This document shows, piece by piece, positions 15,946-22,727 of a stretch of DNA of 32,056 bases (within the stretch, counting starts at the first letter, position 1; every line of letters starts with the position of its first letter). This stretch comes from a virus. The notes below the pieces were generated by a model. That model did no database searches. It was not told the origin of the DNA and worked only from the letters and a program-made list of their open reading frames with translations. The position numbers and the translations under genes are program-made. The stretch spans positions 1 to 32,056 of the IMG/VR virus record IMGVR_UViG_3300005613_000264; one strand, given 5' to 3'.

Positions 15946-16971
15946 ATGGGATTCAGCGCTAATGTTAATTATTCTCAAGGAACTGGGTCGAATTCAAATT
16001 CAGCTCAAATAATATTGTTTTTTGACTCAGATCCAACGAATAATGACTTTAAATATCCTATTAGGCAGATGTGGTATAATAAGACGAATTCGAATTTATG
16101 GATATTAGAGGAATATGATACAACTTCTGGATATCCTCAGGCGGTATGGCAGCAAATTGCAACTTCTTTAGAAAACGTTACTGAGTATGCTCTTTTAGTT
16201 GGAGGAGCTGATAATACAATCTCTTCGCTTGCAAGCGTAGGTACTTCAGGTCAAGTTTTAACATCCAATGGCGCTGCCGCTTTTCCAACATGGGAAAGTA
16301 ATACCTCATTTACTCAGATTGTTATTCAAACCTTTACATCGAATGGAACTTACACCCCTACCTCAGGCATGAAATATTGCATTGTTGAAGTTCAGGGAGG
16401 CGGTGGTGGTGGCGCTGGATCTCCTTCTACCTCTTCCTCTGAAGTAGGTGCAGGAGGTGGTGGAGGGGGCGGGGGATACGGAAAAAATGTTTTCTCTGCT
16501 GCTACCATAGGAAGTAGCCAAGCGGTTACTGTAGGCTCAGGAGGAGCGGGAGGAGTGGGAAACGCCGCCGGTTCTTCAGGTAACACCTCTTCACTTGGAT
16601 CTCTAATATCTGCTGGGGGTGGGAGTGGAGGAGGAAATGCAGGCGCAGCTGCTGTCACTCAAGCAAATGGTGGAGTAGGAGGAAACGGAGGAGGGGCTGT
16701 TGCAGTAATTGGTGGCAGTGGAGGATCATCTTTTGGATGCGTAGTTGGCGCTTCCGCTGCTATTAACGGAGGTATAGGTGGATTATCGTTCTTGGGAAGC
16801 TCAAGTAACTCTGTAGGTACTACCTCAGGATCTACACAAGGAAACGGAAACGCGGGCAAAAACTATGGTGGCGGTGGTGGTGGTGCTATCTCAATCACAG
16901 GAGGTACCACAGCTACAGGGGGAGCCGGAGCCGGAGGAATAATAATTATAACGGAGTTTGTGGCTTCTTAA
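15946..16971 (+). CDS. Glycine-rich tail fibre tip protein
   Basis: A 341-residue protein. Residues 20-70 carry the small N-terminal domain shared with the 11599 protein (KYPIRQMWYNKTNSNLW). Residues 80-115 hold ASVGTSGQVLTSNGAAAFPTWE, a common fibre linker. From about residue 125 (QTFTSNGTYTPTSGMKYCIVEVQ) it becomes a glycine-rich domain with runs GGGGGG near 146, 168 and 305, ending GAGAGGIIIITEF. This is the phage fibre-tip type with polyglycine-II packing. Runs of GGN codons make this region repetitive and easily slipped. Confidence 0.8.
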   Translation: MGFSANVNYSQGTGSNSNSAQIILFFDSDPTNNDFKYPIRQMWYNKTNSNLWILEEYDTTSGYPQAVWQQIATSLENVTEYALLVGGADNTISSLASVGTSGQVLTSNGAAAFPTWESNTSFTQIVIQTFTSNGTYTPTSGMKYCIVEVQGGGGGGAGSPSTSSSEVGAGGGGGGGGYGKNVFSAATIGSSQAVTVGSGGAGGVGNAAGSSGNTSSLGSLISAGGGSGGGNAGAAAVTQANGGVGGNGGGAVAVIGGSGGSSFGCVVGASAAINGGIGGLSFLGSSSNSVGTTSGSTQGNGNAGKNYGGGGGGAISITGGTTATGGAGAGGIIIITEFVAS

Positions 16972-17066
16972 TGGATGAAGGACCTCTACATACGTTTTTA
17001 TTTATTTTTTATTTAATATTAGTAGGTATTTTTTTGGTGTGGGGAATTTGGAAGGTGATTTCTTAG
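16971..17066 (+). CDS. Tiny membrane protein, 31 aa
   Basis: ATG at 16971 overlaps the stop of the fibre tip gene (TAATG). The product MDEGPLHTFLFIFYLILVGI continues FLVWGIWKVIS: a short N-terminus, one membrane helix from about residue 8 to 28, and a short basic end. Size and topology suit a holin-like or envelope protein. No lysis gene is otherwise recognised, so it is a lysis candidate, without direct proof. Its stop is interleaved with the stop of the convergent gene at 17063. Confidence 0.6.
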   Translation: MDEGPLHTFLFIFYLILVGIFLVWGIWKVIS

Positions 17067-17299
17067 AAAACCTCGCGGCATTTTCTCCATCCAATAACGG
17101 GTTCGTTGGTTTTATTTTTATAACTAAAAAACTCAAACCCAGTCCACCATCCTTTTATGGTTTTTCCGCTTTCCGTTTGAAATTCACATAAATCAAAAGG
17201 AGTAGGTCTCCAGTCGTCGGAATTAATCCATCCATCCGCGTCGCACTCTATATTATTGAAATTAGTGGCAATACGAAATGTACGTCGTTTTACTTCCAT
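17063..17299 (-). CDS. Small conserved phage protein, unknown
   Basis: 78 residues from ATG 17299, chosen because AGGAG lies five bases before it; a GTG two codons upstream would overlap that site. The sequence has paired Trp motifs (DGWINSDDWRPTPFDLCEF; GKTIKGWWTGFEFF; EPVIGWRKC) like many small phage proteins of unknown role. First gene of the leftward strand after the fibre cluster; separated from upstream genes by about 110 bases that contain a probable promoter. Confidence 0.65.
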   Translation of the reverse strand: MEVKRRTFRIATNFNNIECDADGWINSDDWRPTPFDLCEFQTESGKTIKGWWTGFEFFSYKNKTNEPVIGWRKCREVF

Positions 17300-17332
17300 T
17301 TGCACTCCTATTTATTATAGCAATGATTAAAA

Positions 17333-17361
17333 ATCCTATAATAAAAATTCATCGTTATCAA
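17333..17361 (-). promoter_or_regulatory. Predicted promoter for the 17063-17299 gene
   Basis: On the minus strand TTGATA (17361-17356) and TAGGAT (17338-17333) are 17 bases apart, about 34 bases before the start codon. A second -10-like TATAAT nearer the ATG would leave too little leader for the ribosome site. Moderate match only. Confidence 0.4.
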
Positions 17362-17408
17362 AAAACAAGCTATGAAAAACCGTGTTATCTAGATCCAATT
17401 GACCAATG

Positions 17409-17648
17409 TTACTCTCTTTCGTCGCTGTACCTTTCGATGCTATACATTTCATGAAGAAGGTCGTCTAATACTCTTAAATCCCAAAATATTTGATATAAGA
17501 ATTTTTCTTTTTGTTCTTCTGTTTTATTTTGAAAATGCTCCCATATATGTTTGGGAGAGCATTGCTCGGAAATTTCACAAATTCCTTTTTCCAAATAAAT
17601 ATTAAGGAGGGAAGCTATTCTTCCTAATTTTTCAACTTTTTCTTTAAT
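17409..17648 (-). CDS. Small helical protein, probable ATT start
   Basis: The usual start search gives TTG at 17594 without a ribosome site. The frame upstream reads KEKVEKLGRIASLLNIYL directly into EKGICEISEQCSPKHIWE, so coding clearly extends further. Its best start is ATT at 17648, overlapping the stop of the previous gene as ATTAA and preceded by GGAG, though 11 bases away. The full product is 79 residues, helical, ending DLLHEMYSIERYSDERE. It belongs to the leftward replication operon. No family recognised. Confidence 0.6.
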   Translation of the reverse strand: MKEKVEKLGRIASLLNIYLEKGICEISEQCSPKHIWEHFQNKTEEQKEKFLYQIFWDLRVLDDLLHEMYSIERYSDERE

Positions 17649-17892
17649 ATTGCTTTTTACTCCATTTAATATCTTCTTGCATGAATAAAATGATTAATTC
17701 TTTTTTTTTAGTAATCCCATGCAGGTTTATTACATTAATAGAGAGGGATTTTTCCACTAATTGTTTTAATAAAATAACCAGTTCTTTTAATTCTTCAGCA
17801 AAATATTGAGGATTACAGACTATCTTTAAAATGGAGGTATTATCGTGTAAATCAAATAATATATCTAAAGATTGGTGTTCTTTAAAGGCCAT
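17644..17892 (-). CDS. Small protein downstream of the helicase, unknown
   Basis: An 82-residue mixed protein (HQSLDILFDLHDNTSILKI; AEELKELVILLKQLVEKSL) whose ATG lies inside the last 28 bases of the helicase gene, as in a tightly packed operon. No strong ribosome site precedes it, so coupling to helicase translation is likely. No motif recognised. It overlaps the start of the next gene by the ATTAA arrangement. Confidence 0.6.
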   Translation of the reverse strand: MAFKEHQSLDILFDLHDNTSILKIVCNPQYFAEELKELVILLKQLVEKSLSINVINLHGITKKKELIILFMQEDIKWSKKQY

Positions 17893-19244
17893 GGGAATTC
17901 TTCAGGGTGGGGTGAATGGACTTCACGATTATTAATTGAGGAAGTTGCTTTATTAAAATCTAAAATTATTTTTCCTGTTCTCCCAAATCGGTTTTTAGCG
18001 AGCAAAACTTCGAGGGTGTTGGTATTATATGGCTCCATAATAGAAGGATCATTTAAAAGAAAAATAGCGTCCGCATCTTGTTCTATGCTTCCTGAATCTC
18101 TCAAGTCGCTTACCATGGGTTTTCCAGATTTAGCGGCTTCTCTATTAAGCTGCGCCAAGGATATAACAGTGATCTTCATATCTTTGGCTAACTTTTTTAG
18201 CATTTGAGAAACCAAAGTAATCTCTTCATATTTGTTGTTTGTTTTTGATCCTCCTTTTATTAATTGAAGGTAATCAATGAAAACAACCTTTATGTCATGT
18301 ACATTTTTCCAGTGCTTAACGCGGTGATATAAAAAGTTAATGTTAATTCCCGCAGTATCGTCTATGTAAATAAATTTATTTTCTAGCTCTTTAGTCGCGA
18401 CAAAGATTTTTTGAAAGTCGTTTCCGTGGATCTGTCCTCTTTTATAATCATACCCATTAACTTCGGCTCTTAAAAGAATTAGTTTTTCGGTTATTTCCAA
18501 GTCTTCCATTTCTAAAGACATAATAGCGCAGGGCACGTTGTTCTTAAGTGCCATGTTACAAACAAGATTGCACATAAAAGTAGTTTTACCCACCCCAGGC
18601 CTTGCTCCAATTACAACTAAGTGTCCAGGCTTAAACCCGTCAAAAATTGCGTCAATTTCTTTGTAATGAGTAGGAAGTCCAATTTCTGTAGTTAGCCCTT
18701 TTTTGGCCTGCTCCTGTCGTTTTTCAAGGCATTCTAAAAAGGAAAGCCCTCTTTCTTCATCGTAATTCTTTAATATTTCGCTAACTGTCCGGTATGTAAT
18801 GTCTTTTTTAGATTCAGAAATCATATCAGACAAGTGATTAACCCAATCCAGCCCCTCTTCATAACTAAGCGTCTTTTTTTCTTTAAATTGAGCCGCTCCA
18901 AGTTCGCACTGTTCAATCATTTGTCGGTGAAAAGAAAGCATTTTAATTTCTTGAATCTTTTCCTCTAAAAAAGTTGGATCCAAGTTTTCACGGGTGAAAC
19001 CCATAACTACTGGAATAAGCTTGAATTCTTTCTTAGAATCAATCTCGGTAAGAAGGGTAGTGTAAGAAACAATTACTTTTCGAGAAGCCATCTCTTTAAC
19101 GATTATGAAAATTCTCCGATGATTGAGTTCGTAAAAATCAAAAGGCTCTAGAGTATTTATTACATGTTCCATTAAAGAATAATCAAAAACACATGACATT
19201 AAAACCGATCTTTCCAAAACCAAATTGTGAGGTAGTAGTTTCAT
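17865..19244 (-). CDS. dnaB: Replicative DNA helicase, DnaB family
   Basis: A 459-residue DnaB-type hexameric helicase. The N-terminal domain (residues 1-150) has LERSVLMSCVFDYSL and FYELNHRRIF. The RecA-like core carries Walker A GARPGVGKT (about 213-221), Walker B VVFIDYLQL (about 320-328), the SLAQLNR motif (about 362-368) and DLRDSGSIEQDADAIFLL. All catalytic motifs are intact. Start at 19244 is chosen because CGGAGAAAAA lies just before it; an ATG at 19262 is less well placed. It unwinds the phage fork using host polymerase, since none is encoded here. Confidence 0.95.
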   Translation of the reverse strand: MKLLPHNLVLERSVLMSCVFDYSLMEHVINTLEPFDFYELNHRRIFIIVKEMASRKVIVSYTTLLTEIDSKKEFKLIPVVMGFTRENLDPTFLEEKIQEIKMLSFHRQMIEQCELGAAQFKEKKTLSYEEGLDWVNHLSDMISESKKDITYRTVSEILKNYDEERGLSFLECLEKRQEQAKKGLTTEIGLPTHYKEIDAIFDGFKPGHLVVIGARPGVGKTTFMCNLVCNMALKNNVPCAIMSLEMEDLEITEKLILLRAEVNGYDYKRGQIHGNDFQKIFVATKELENKFIYIDDTAGININFLYHRVKHWKNVHDIKVVFIDYLQLIKGGSKTNNKYEEITLVSQMLKKLAKDMKITVISLAQLNREAAKSGKPMVSDLRDSGSIEQDADAIFLLNDPSIMEPYNTNTLEVLLAKNRFGRTGKIILDFNKATSSINNREVHSPHPEEFPWPLKNTNL

Positions 19245-19294
19245 TTTTTCTCCGTGTTTCATCTTCGCAATATACGGCGTTTAATCTTTATTTC

Positions 19295-20029
19295 CTATCG
19301 GAAATTTGAATCCATGCATTTCAAAAAATAAGCTTTTGACGAGTTAACATGCTCTCTGTACTTTCTCACCTGATTCATTCCTTCCGTAATGTCCCTAATG
19401 TCATGCTTACTGCAGATGTTTACCAAGTGGTAGTGGTTTAAGAATTCTAATTCATTTCGTTTGGTGTTACGGAATTCAACGCTTTTAAGATATTCATAGC
19501 ATTTTCGTTGATGATCGGTAAAAAACTCTGGAGGTTTTTGAACTTTCTTTTCACAAGCTGTCTTTTTTCTTTGTGGGCGTAAGCCCAAATCTGTCTTAAA
19601 CTCGACTTTAAGTTTGTTAGAACTTTTAAGAGAGTAGAGAGATTCTTTTTCTTTTTTAAGATTAGTATTCTTAGGGGCTTTTTTACCGTGCACGGTAAAT
19701 GGAGCTACGGATAAATTATTTGAATTTTCTTCAATTGGCGTAAAAGACCACTCATATTCATTGTGACTAAAAATTCCTTTACTTGTTCGGATCTGAACAA
19801 CTTTCACTAGCCTTTTTTCTTTTAAAATTTTTAAGGCCTTTTGAAGTTTTTGCTTTGACCATCCTAAATCCTCGATTGTCTTGGATTGATAAACCTTCCA
19901 CTCCGAAGAATGAGAAGACAAATAGCAAAGAAGCCTAAAAGCGCTATCTTCTAGATTTGAACGAATAATTGAGTTCGGAATGGCTGTGAATTGATGGTTA
20001 GATTTAGATGAAACGAAAGAATTTTCCAT
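19295..20029 (-). CDS. Winged-helix replication protein
   Basis: A 244-residue protein. Residues 10-100 form a helix-turn-helix domain of the HTH_36/replication-initiator kind (TAIPNSIIRSNLEDSAFRLL; TIEDLGWSKQKLQKALKIL; RLVKVVQIRTSKG). A basic linker follows, then a helical C-terminal domain (RKCYEYLKSVEFRNTKRNE; YREHVNSSKAYFLKCM). Placed just before the DnaB gene, it is probably the origin-binding and helicase-loading protein; the origin may lie within or near it. CAGGGAGAACACA gives a good start. Confidence 0.75.
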   Translation of the reverse strand: MENSFVSSKSNHQFTAIPNSIIRSNLEDSAFRLLCYLSSHSSEWKVYQSKTIEDLGWSKQKLQKALKILKEKRLVKVVQIRTSKGIFSHNEYEWSFTPIEENSNNLSVAPFTVHGKKAPKNTNLKKEKESLYSLKSSNKLKVEFKTDLGLRPQRKKTACEKKVQKPPEFFTDHQRKCYEYLKSVEFRNTKRNELEFLNHYHLVNICSKHDIRDITEGMNQVRKYREHVNSSKAYFLKCMDSNFR

Positions 20030-20205
20030 TGTGTTCTCCCTGCAATTAAGTGTTTTAGGAGATCTTTTCTAATAAAAAAAACTTTATCTCTATCGAGAAA
20101 TGAAACAGTATGATATATTCTTCGTCTATAAACACTAAATGGTCTGAAACATTGCTGTTTGTAAGTGTTGCTGAATAATTCGGCATACTGTATGGTCTTT
20201 TTCAT
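19951..20205 (-). CDS. Possible small protein before the replication gene
   Basis: An 84-residue frame starting ATG 20205 eight bases after AGGT. The first 60 residues (KKTIQYAELFSNTYKQQCF; FLDRDKVFFIRKDLLKHLI) look like protein. The last part overlaps the first 79 bases of the replication gene in another frame, which is long for this genome, and a T8 run near 20073-20080 could hide a frame error that would end it earlier. Unknown function; C-terminal end uncertain. Confidence 0.4.
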   Translation of the reverse strand: MKKTIQYAELFSNTYKQQCFRPFSVYRRRIYHTVSFLDRDKVFFIRKDLLKHLIAGRTQWKILSFHLNLTINSQPFRTQLFVQI

Positions 20206-20221
20206 TAGTTGAGACCTTTTT

Positions 20222-20253
20222 AAAACCCCAGTTCCGCAAGGATTTGGGGTTTT
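20222..20253. terminator. Hairpin with GCAA loop, bidirectional terminator
   Basis: AAAACCCCA (20222-20230) pairs with TGGGGTTTT (20245-20253), and inside TCC and GGA close a GCAA tetraloop, with one mismatch between. The plus-strand side is followed by AATTTTTT and the minus-strand side by TTTTAAAAAGG, so it may stop transcripts from both directions, better on the plus strand. Confidence 0.7.
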
Positions 20254-20318
20254 AATTTTTTCGTCAGACTATCTTCACTAAAGATTTTAATCCACTACTT
20301 TTTGTTTCTTTTCTAGGT

Positions 20319-20357
20319 AAAAAAAATTCCCTCCCTAGAAAAAACCTAAAGAGGGAA
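20319..20357 (-). terminator. Leftward terminator with pseudoknot-capable loop
   Basis: On the minus strand TTCCCTC (20357-20351) pairs with GAGGGAA (20333-20327), then eight T follow (20326-20319): an intrinsic terminator for the exonuclease-lipoprotein transcript. A second 9-bp pairing, CCTAGAAAA (20334-20342) with TTTTCTAGG (20309-20317), uses its loop and would form an alternative hairpin or an H-type pseudoknot. Confidence 0.6.
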
Positions 20358-20413
20358 AGCGTCCTATAGAGGATAATACGACAAAAATTATTATGTATTA
20401 GCGGTTAATTTAG

Positions 20414-20563
20414 TCATAGAGGCTTGTGAGGTTTAATATCGATTGTCATTCCTTGATTTTTGTCTAAAAGATCATGAACCAAGTCAGACAGGTTATCTGG
20501 GCAGGGGTTGCAGCTAGTGAACAAAAATAGGATTAAAACTGAGAAAGTGTAAACAGCGCCCAT
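20414..20563 (-). CDS. Second small lipoprotein
   Basis: A 49-residue gene whose ATG overlaps the exonuclease stop (TAATG). The N-terminus GAVYTFSVLILFLFTSC is a signal with lipobox FTSC (Cys18). The mature part NPCPDNLSDLVHDLL ends GMTIDIKPHKPL. It resembles the 14735 lipoprotein: both have DN, thirteen or fourteen helical residues, then G, a three-residue hydrophobic/acidic step, IDI or IDL, and P. Made with early recombination genes, it may act early, for example in superinfection exclusion. Terminator hairpins follow at 20222-20357. Confidence 0.7.
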   Translation of the reverse strand: MGAVYTFSVLILFLFTSCNPCPDNLSDLVHDLLDKNQGMTIDIKPHKPL

Positions 20564-21423
20564 TATGTACTAATCCTCCATCTGTATGTGCTAGGCTTTC
20601 TGTAAGCCTCTAAATTCACGTTTCTAAGTTCGGGGATAGCTCCATAGTCCACTAATCCCTTTGCTTCGTATTTAATGGCTTTGAACTCTTCTAAACACAC
20701 GTTACGGTTTTTACACCTTTCTTTGATAATCTTTTCGAGAGAGTTTATCTCATTATCTAAAGATGACTTTGCTTCTCTTAAAGCTTTAAGTTTCTTAAAA
20801 TGATTTTTAAGTTCTTTTTTTTCGTCTGAACTGAGATGGCTATTATCTTCCACGGGAATTTGAAGAGCAATGTGGTTTTGATAAAACTTTCTTTCCGCGC
20901 AAACCAAGCTTTCAATTAATTCGTCGTTCCTCTCTAATTTTAGAATTACCCCCTCTTTGTTTCGATAGGAAACGTAATAAATTTCGTCTAAATTAAGAAC
21001 TTCCATCTGATGATAAAGTTGCCATTTGTAATAAGAGGGTATTTGTCCGTCTAAGGCTATTTGATGAACTCTTTCCCCTGGACATTTGATCTCAATGGCA
21101 AAGTTACTACAAGGGCTTACTCCATCAAAAGAAGCGATCATCCAATCGTAAAAGGGATGTTGGAAGACCTTAGGAATAAAAATCCTTTGTAATTCAACCT
21201 CAGCCCAGATTCTTGCCTCTGATTCCATTTCCATTCCGCGCTTCATGGCTGCATTTAAAAAAACTTCCTTTCCCTCTACCTTTTCCGCATAAAGATCAGA
21301 TAAGCTTTTATGTCCAGTTCCCATAATAGAAGGGGCGTCACTAGCCCCTATTTTAGATCTTCGAAATTCTTTCCACTTCTCAGATCCTTGTATTAAATTA
21401 ACTTCTGTAGCTGTTTTAATCAT
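20563..21423 (-). CDS. YqaJ-type exonuclease (lambda-exo-like)
   Basis: A 286-residue nuclease of the YqaJ/lambda-exonuclease family, which resects double-strand ends to give 3' tails for an annealing protein. Seen: WKEFRRSKIGASDAPSIMG (near 17-35), a conserved acidic residue in SFDG (Asp100), and the ExK signature AIEIKCPGE (about 109-117). A helical Lys/Glu-rich segment follows (residues 195-235). Its ATG overlaps the end of the Erf gene, the usual partner. All expected metal-binding residues are present. Confidence 0.88.
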   Translation of the reverse strand: MIKTATEVNLIQGSEKWKEFRRSKIGASDAPSIMGTGHKSLSDLYAEKVEGKEVFLNAAMKRGMEMESEARIWAEVELQRIFIPKVFQHPFYDWMIASFDGVSPCSNFAIEIKCPGERVHQIALDGQIPSYYKWQLYHQMEVLNLDEIYYVSYRNKEGVILKLERNDELIESLVCAERKFYQNHIALQIPVEDNSHLSSDEKKELKNHFKKLKALREAKSSLDNEINSLEKIIKERCKNRNVCLEEFKAIKYEAKGLVDYGAIPELRNVNLEAYRKPSTYRWRIST

Positions 21424-22000
21424 AAGAGGAAACCTTCTTTTTGAGAGAAGTTATTAACTTGTCAAAGTCGGCAGGCTTTACATCCCTTAGATCTGAAAGG
21501 CTTAGATACTGCGCCATTTTTTGCAAGTACTCAACATCGTCAATTTTTGAGAGCAATGACTCGAGAAAAGACTTTTGCTTATCGGACAAGGACCCGGGAA
21601 CCCTGTTTACCGTCGATTCTCCGTCATCGTCTTCTGTAGCTATGTGACAAAGAGAAGACAAAGCGTAGCGTCTGGCATAAGAAATAGCCGATCCCATTTT
21701 CTGCATATCCATCTTGTCCGCAATTAGGGGTATAAACGTTCTAATCCATTCTCCGCTGGAATGAGATAAGGTTCCTATTAAATAATTTTGACCTTCAATT
21801 GTTACGCAGGAAGACGAAAAAGAAAGGTTGTTTTCTGTTAAAGGTTTTTTCGCTACATCTGTTACCGAAGCCAAGTCTGCATATTTAGATTTGAAAAAAG
21901 GGTTAGCGCTGTCTTTTAAAGCGTTTCCCATTTGGCTTTGTGCTTTGCTTAACGCTTCGGATATAGCGCCAATGGTCGGGCTAGATATTTCCATGTTCAT
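21416..22000 (-). CDS. erf: Erf-family single-strand annealing protein
   Basis: The 194-residue product looks like P22 Erf: ISEALSKAQSQMGNALKDS, NPFFKSKYADLASV (near residue 33), then ENNLSFSSSCV and a core ending SAISYARRYALSSLCHIA followed by EDDDGE. Such proteins anneal complementary strands made by the linked exonuclease, supporting recombination and circularisation. GGAGACAAAAA gives a strong start, and the ATG overlaps the TGA of the HTH gene. The C-terminal 60 residues are helical and less conserved. Confidence 0.9.
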   Translation of the reverse strand: MNMEISSPTIGAISEALSKAQSQMGNALKDSANPFFKSKYADLASVTDVAKKPLTENNLSFSSSCVTIEGQNYLIGTLSHSSGEWIRTFIPLIADKMDMQKMGSAISYARRYALSSLCHIATEDDDGESTVNRVPGSLSDKQKSFLESLLSKIDDVEYLQKMAQYLSLSDLRDVKPADFDKLITSLKKKVSSYD

Positions 22001-22167
22001 TTTTTGTCTCCTATTAGTGCACGTAGGTTTCTTAAATCTTCTATTTTATAAAGGCGGAAGTTGGATATGGGATGACGATAGGCTTTAAATTTGCCGCTTT
22101 TGTCCCAATTCCTAAGTGTATCTATGCTTACGCCTAAGTACTGCGCTGCTTCTTTTATCTTTAACAA
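21997..22167 (-). CDS. MerR-type helix-turn-helix protein, TTG start
   Basis: A 56-residue DNA-binding protein: LKIKEAAQYLGVSIDTLRNW then DKSGKFKAYRHP and FRLYKIEDLRNLR, the pattern of the HTH_17/MerR-like excisionase family. Start at TTG 22167 follows GGAGAATTAGAAAA; no ATG is in frame. The TGA overlaps the Erf ATG (ATGA). Without an integrase nearby, a regulator of the early leftward genes is more likely than an excisionase. Confidence 0.8.
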   Translation of the reverse strand: MLKIKEAAQYLGVSIDTLRNWDKSGKFKAYRHPISNFRLYKIEDLRNLRALIGDKK

Positions 22168-22181
22168 TTTTCTAATTCTCC

Positions 22182-22340
22182 TTAAAAAATACCTCTTTTA
22201 AAATAAGAATCTCTTTTAAAGCATTTTAAAAACTGTTTTTTTTGAATTAAAAAATTTTCCCATCTTATTACGTCAGAAAGATATGAAATTGTAGTTGCTG
22301 CTCTTTTTAGAATAAGATCTCTTTTTTCTTCGTCAGTCAT
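22182..22340 (-). CDS. First gene of the leftward operon, small helical
   Basis: A 52-residue protein (TDEEKRDLILKRAATTISYL; SDVIRWENFLIQKKQFLKC) with AGAGGATAAA before the ATG at 22340. It is all-helical and basic at the end. As the first gene after the leftward promoter and its structured leader it is probably made early. No family recognised. Confidence 0.65.
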   Translation of the reverse strand: MTDEEKRDLILKRAATTISYLSDVIRWENFLIQKKQFLKCFKRDSYFKRGIF

Positions 22341-22440
22341 TTTATCCTCTTTTATTTCACATAGATGTGGGCTTCTCACCCACTCGGCCCTTGGCCAGAC
22401 TGCGCTCTTTTGGCAGGTGTAGCTTAACCTAACACTATGA
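22341..22440 (-). promoter_or_regulatory. Structured leader of the leftward operon
   Basis: Between the -10 at 22442 and the start at 22340 the minus strand can form GUGGGU/GCCCAC around GAGAA (22383-22367), GGCC/GGCC around AAG (22396-22386) and CUGC/GCAG further upstream. This stretch is much richer in G and C than the flanks. A regulatory role (attenuation, RNA protection) is inferred. Confidence 0.4.
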
Positions 22441-22441
22441 A

Positions 22442-22470
22442 AATATATGAAACCTTGGAATTTGTTTCAA
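22442..22470 (-). promoter_or_regulatory. Leftward early promoter
   Basis: On the minus strand TTGAAA (22470-22465) and TATATT (22447-22442) are exactly 17 bases apart, near consensus. It would drive the whole leftward block: HTH protein, Erf, exonuclease, lipoprotein, possibly the replication genes. Its -35 lies 26 bases from the -35 of the divergent promoter, so one operator could control both. Confidence 0.75.
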
Positions 22471-22496
22471 TCTTTTTCTCTTTTTGTTTGATTCCC

Positions 22497-22525
22497 TTGA
22501 GACAAAACGTTTATTAAAGTAAAAT
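22497..22525 (+). promoter_or_regulatory. Rightward early promoter
   Basis: TTGAGA (22497-22502) and TAAAAT (22520-22525) are 17 bases apart, 23 bases before the start codon of the HTH gene at 22548. It forms a divergent pair with the promoter at 22442-22470. Confidence 0.75.
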
Positions 22526-22547
22526 TTGTGTTTAACAAGGACCGTCA

Positions 22548-22727
22548 ATGAAAATCATTGAGTACATGAAAATGTCCCAGTTGACCTACCGGCAACTTTC
22601 TAAGCTGTGGGGAGTAGGTCATACAACAATTCACCATTGGGTGTCTGGAAGAGCTAAGCCATTTCCTAGGCACAGGGAAATGATAAGAAAAAAATCCCGA
22701 GGATTAATTACGTTTGAGGACCAATGA
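22548..22727 (+). CDS. Small HTH protein, Cro-like
   Basis: A 59-residue protein: MSQLTYRQLSKLWGVGHTTI followed by HHWVSGRAKPFPRH is a helix-turn-helix of the Cro/C1 type (recognition helix about residues 25-33). It starts 23 bases after the rightward promoter with ACAAGG as ribosome site, and its TGA overlaps the RusA ATG (ATGA). It probably binds between the divergent promoters and adjusts both. Confidence 0.75.
   Translation: MKIIEYMKMSQLTYRQLSKLWGVGHTTIHHWVSGRAKPFPRHREMIRKKSRGLITFEDQ

Noticed and set aside
16392-16859. Two minus-strand proline-rich frames
   Set aside because: They are the complement of GGN glycine codons in the fibre tip gene.
16395-16930. Repetitive GGN tracts as a possible mobile or CRISPR-like repeat
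   Set aside because: They are in-frame glycine codons of a fibre tip protein with no regular spacer structure.
11599-16971. Diversity-generating retroelement in the fibre cluster
   Set aside because: No reverse transcriptase frame, and no template/variable repeat pair with adenine-specific changes is visible.
17324-17452. Short plus-strand frame beginning MIKNPIIKIHRYQ
   Set aside because: No ribosome site, overlaps the 17409-17648 gene head-on and shows no protein-like pattern at its end.
21997-22167. Excisionase of an integration module
   Set aside because: The protein is of MerR/excisionase type but no integrase or attachment site is seen, so a regulator is the safer call.
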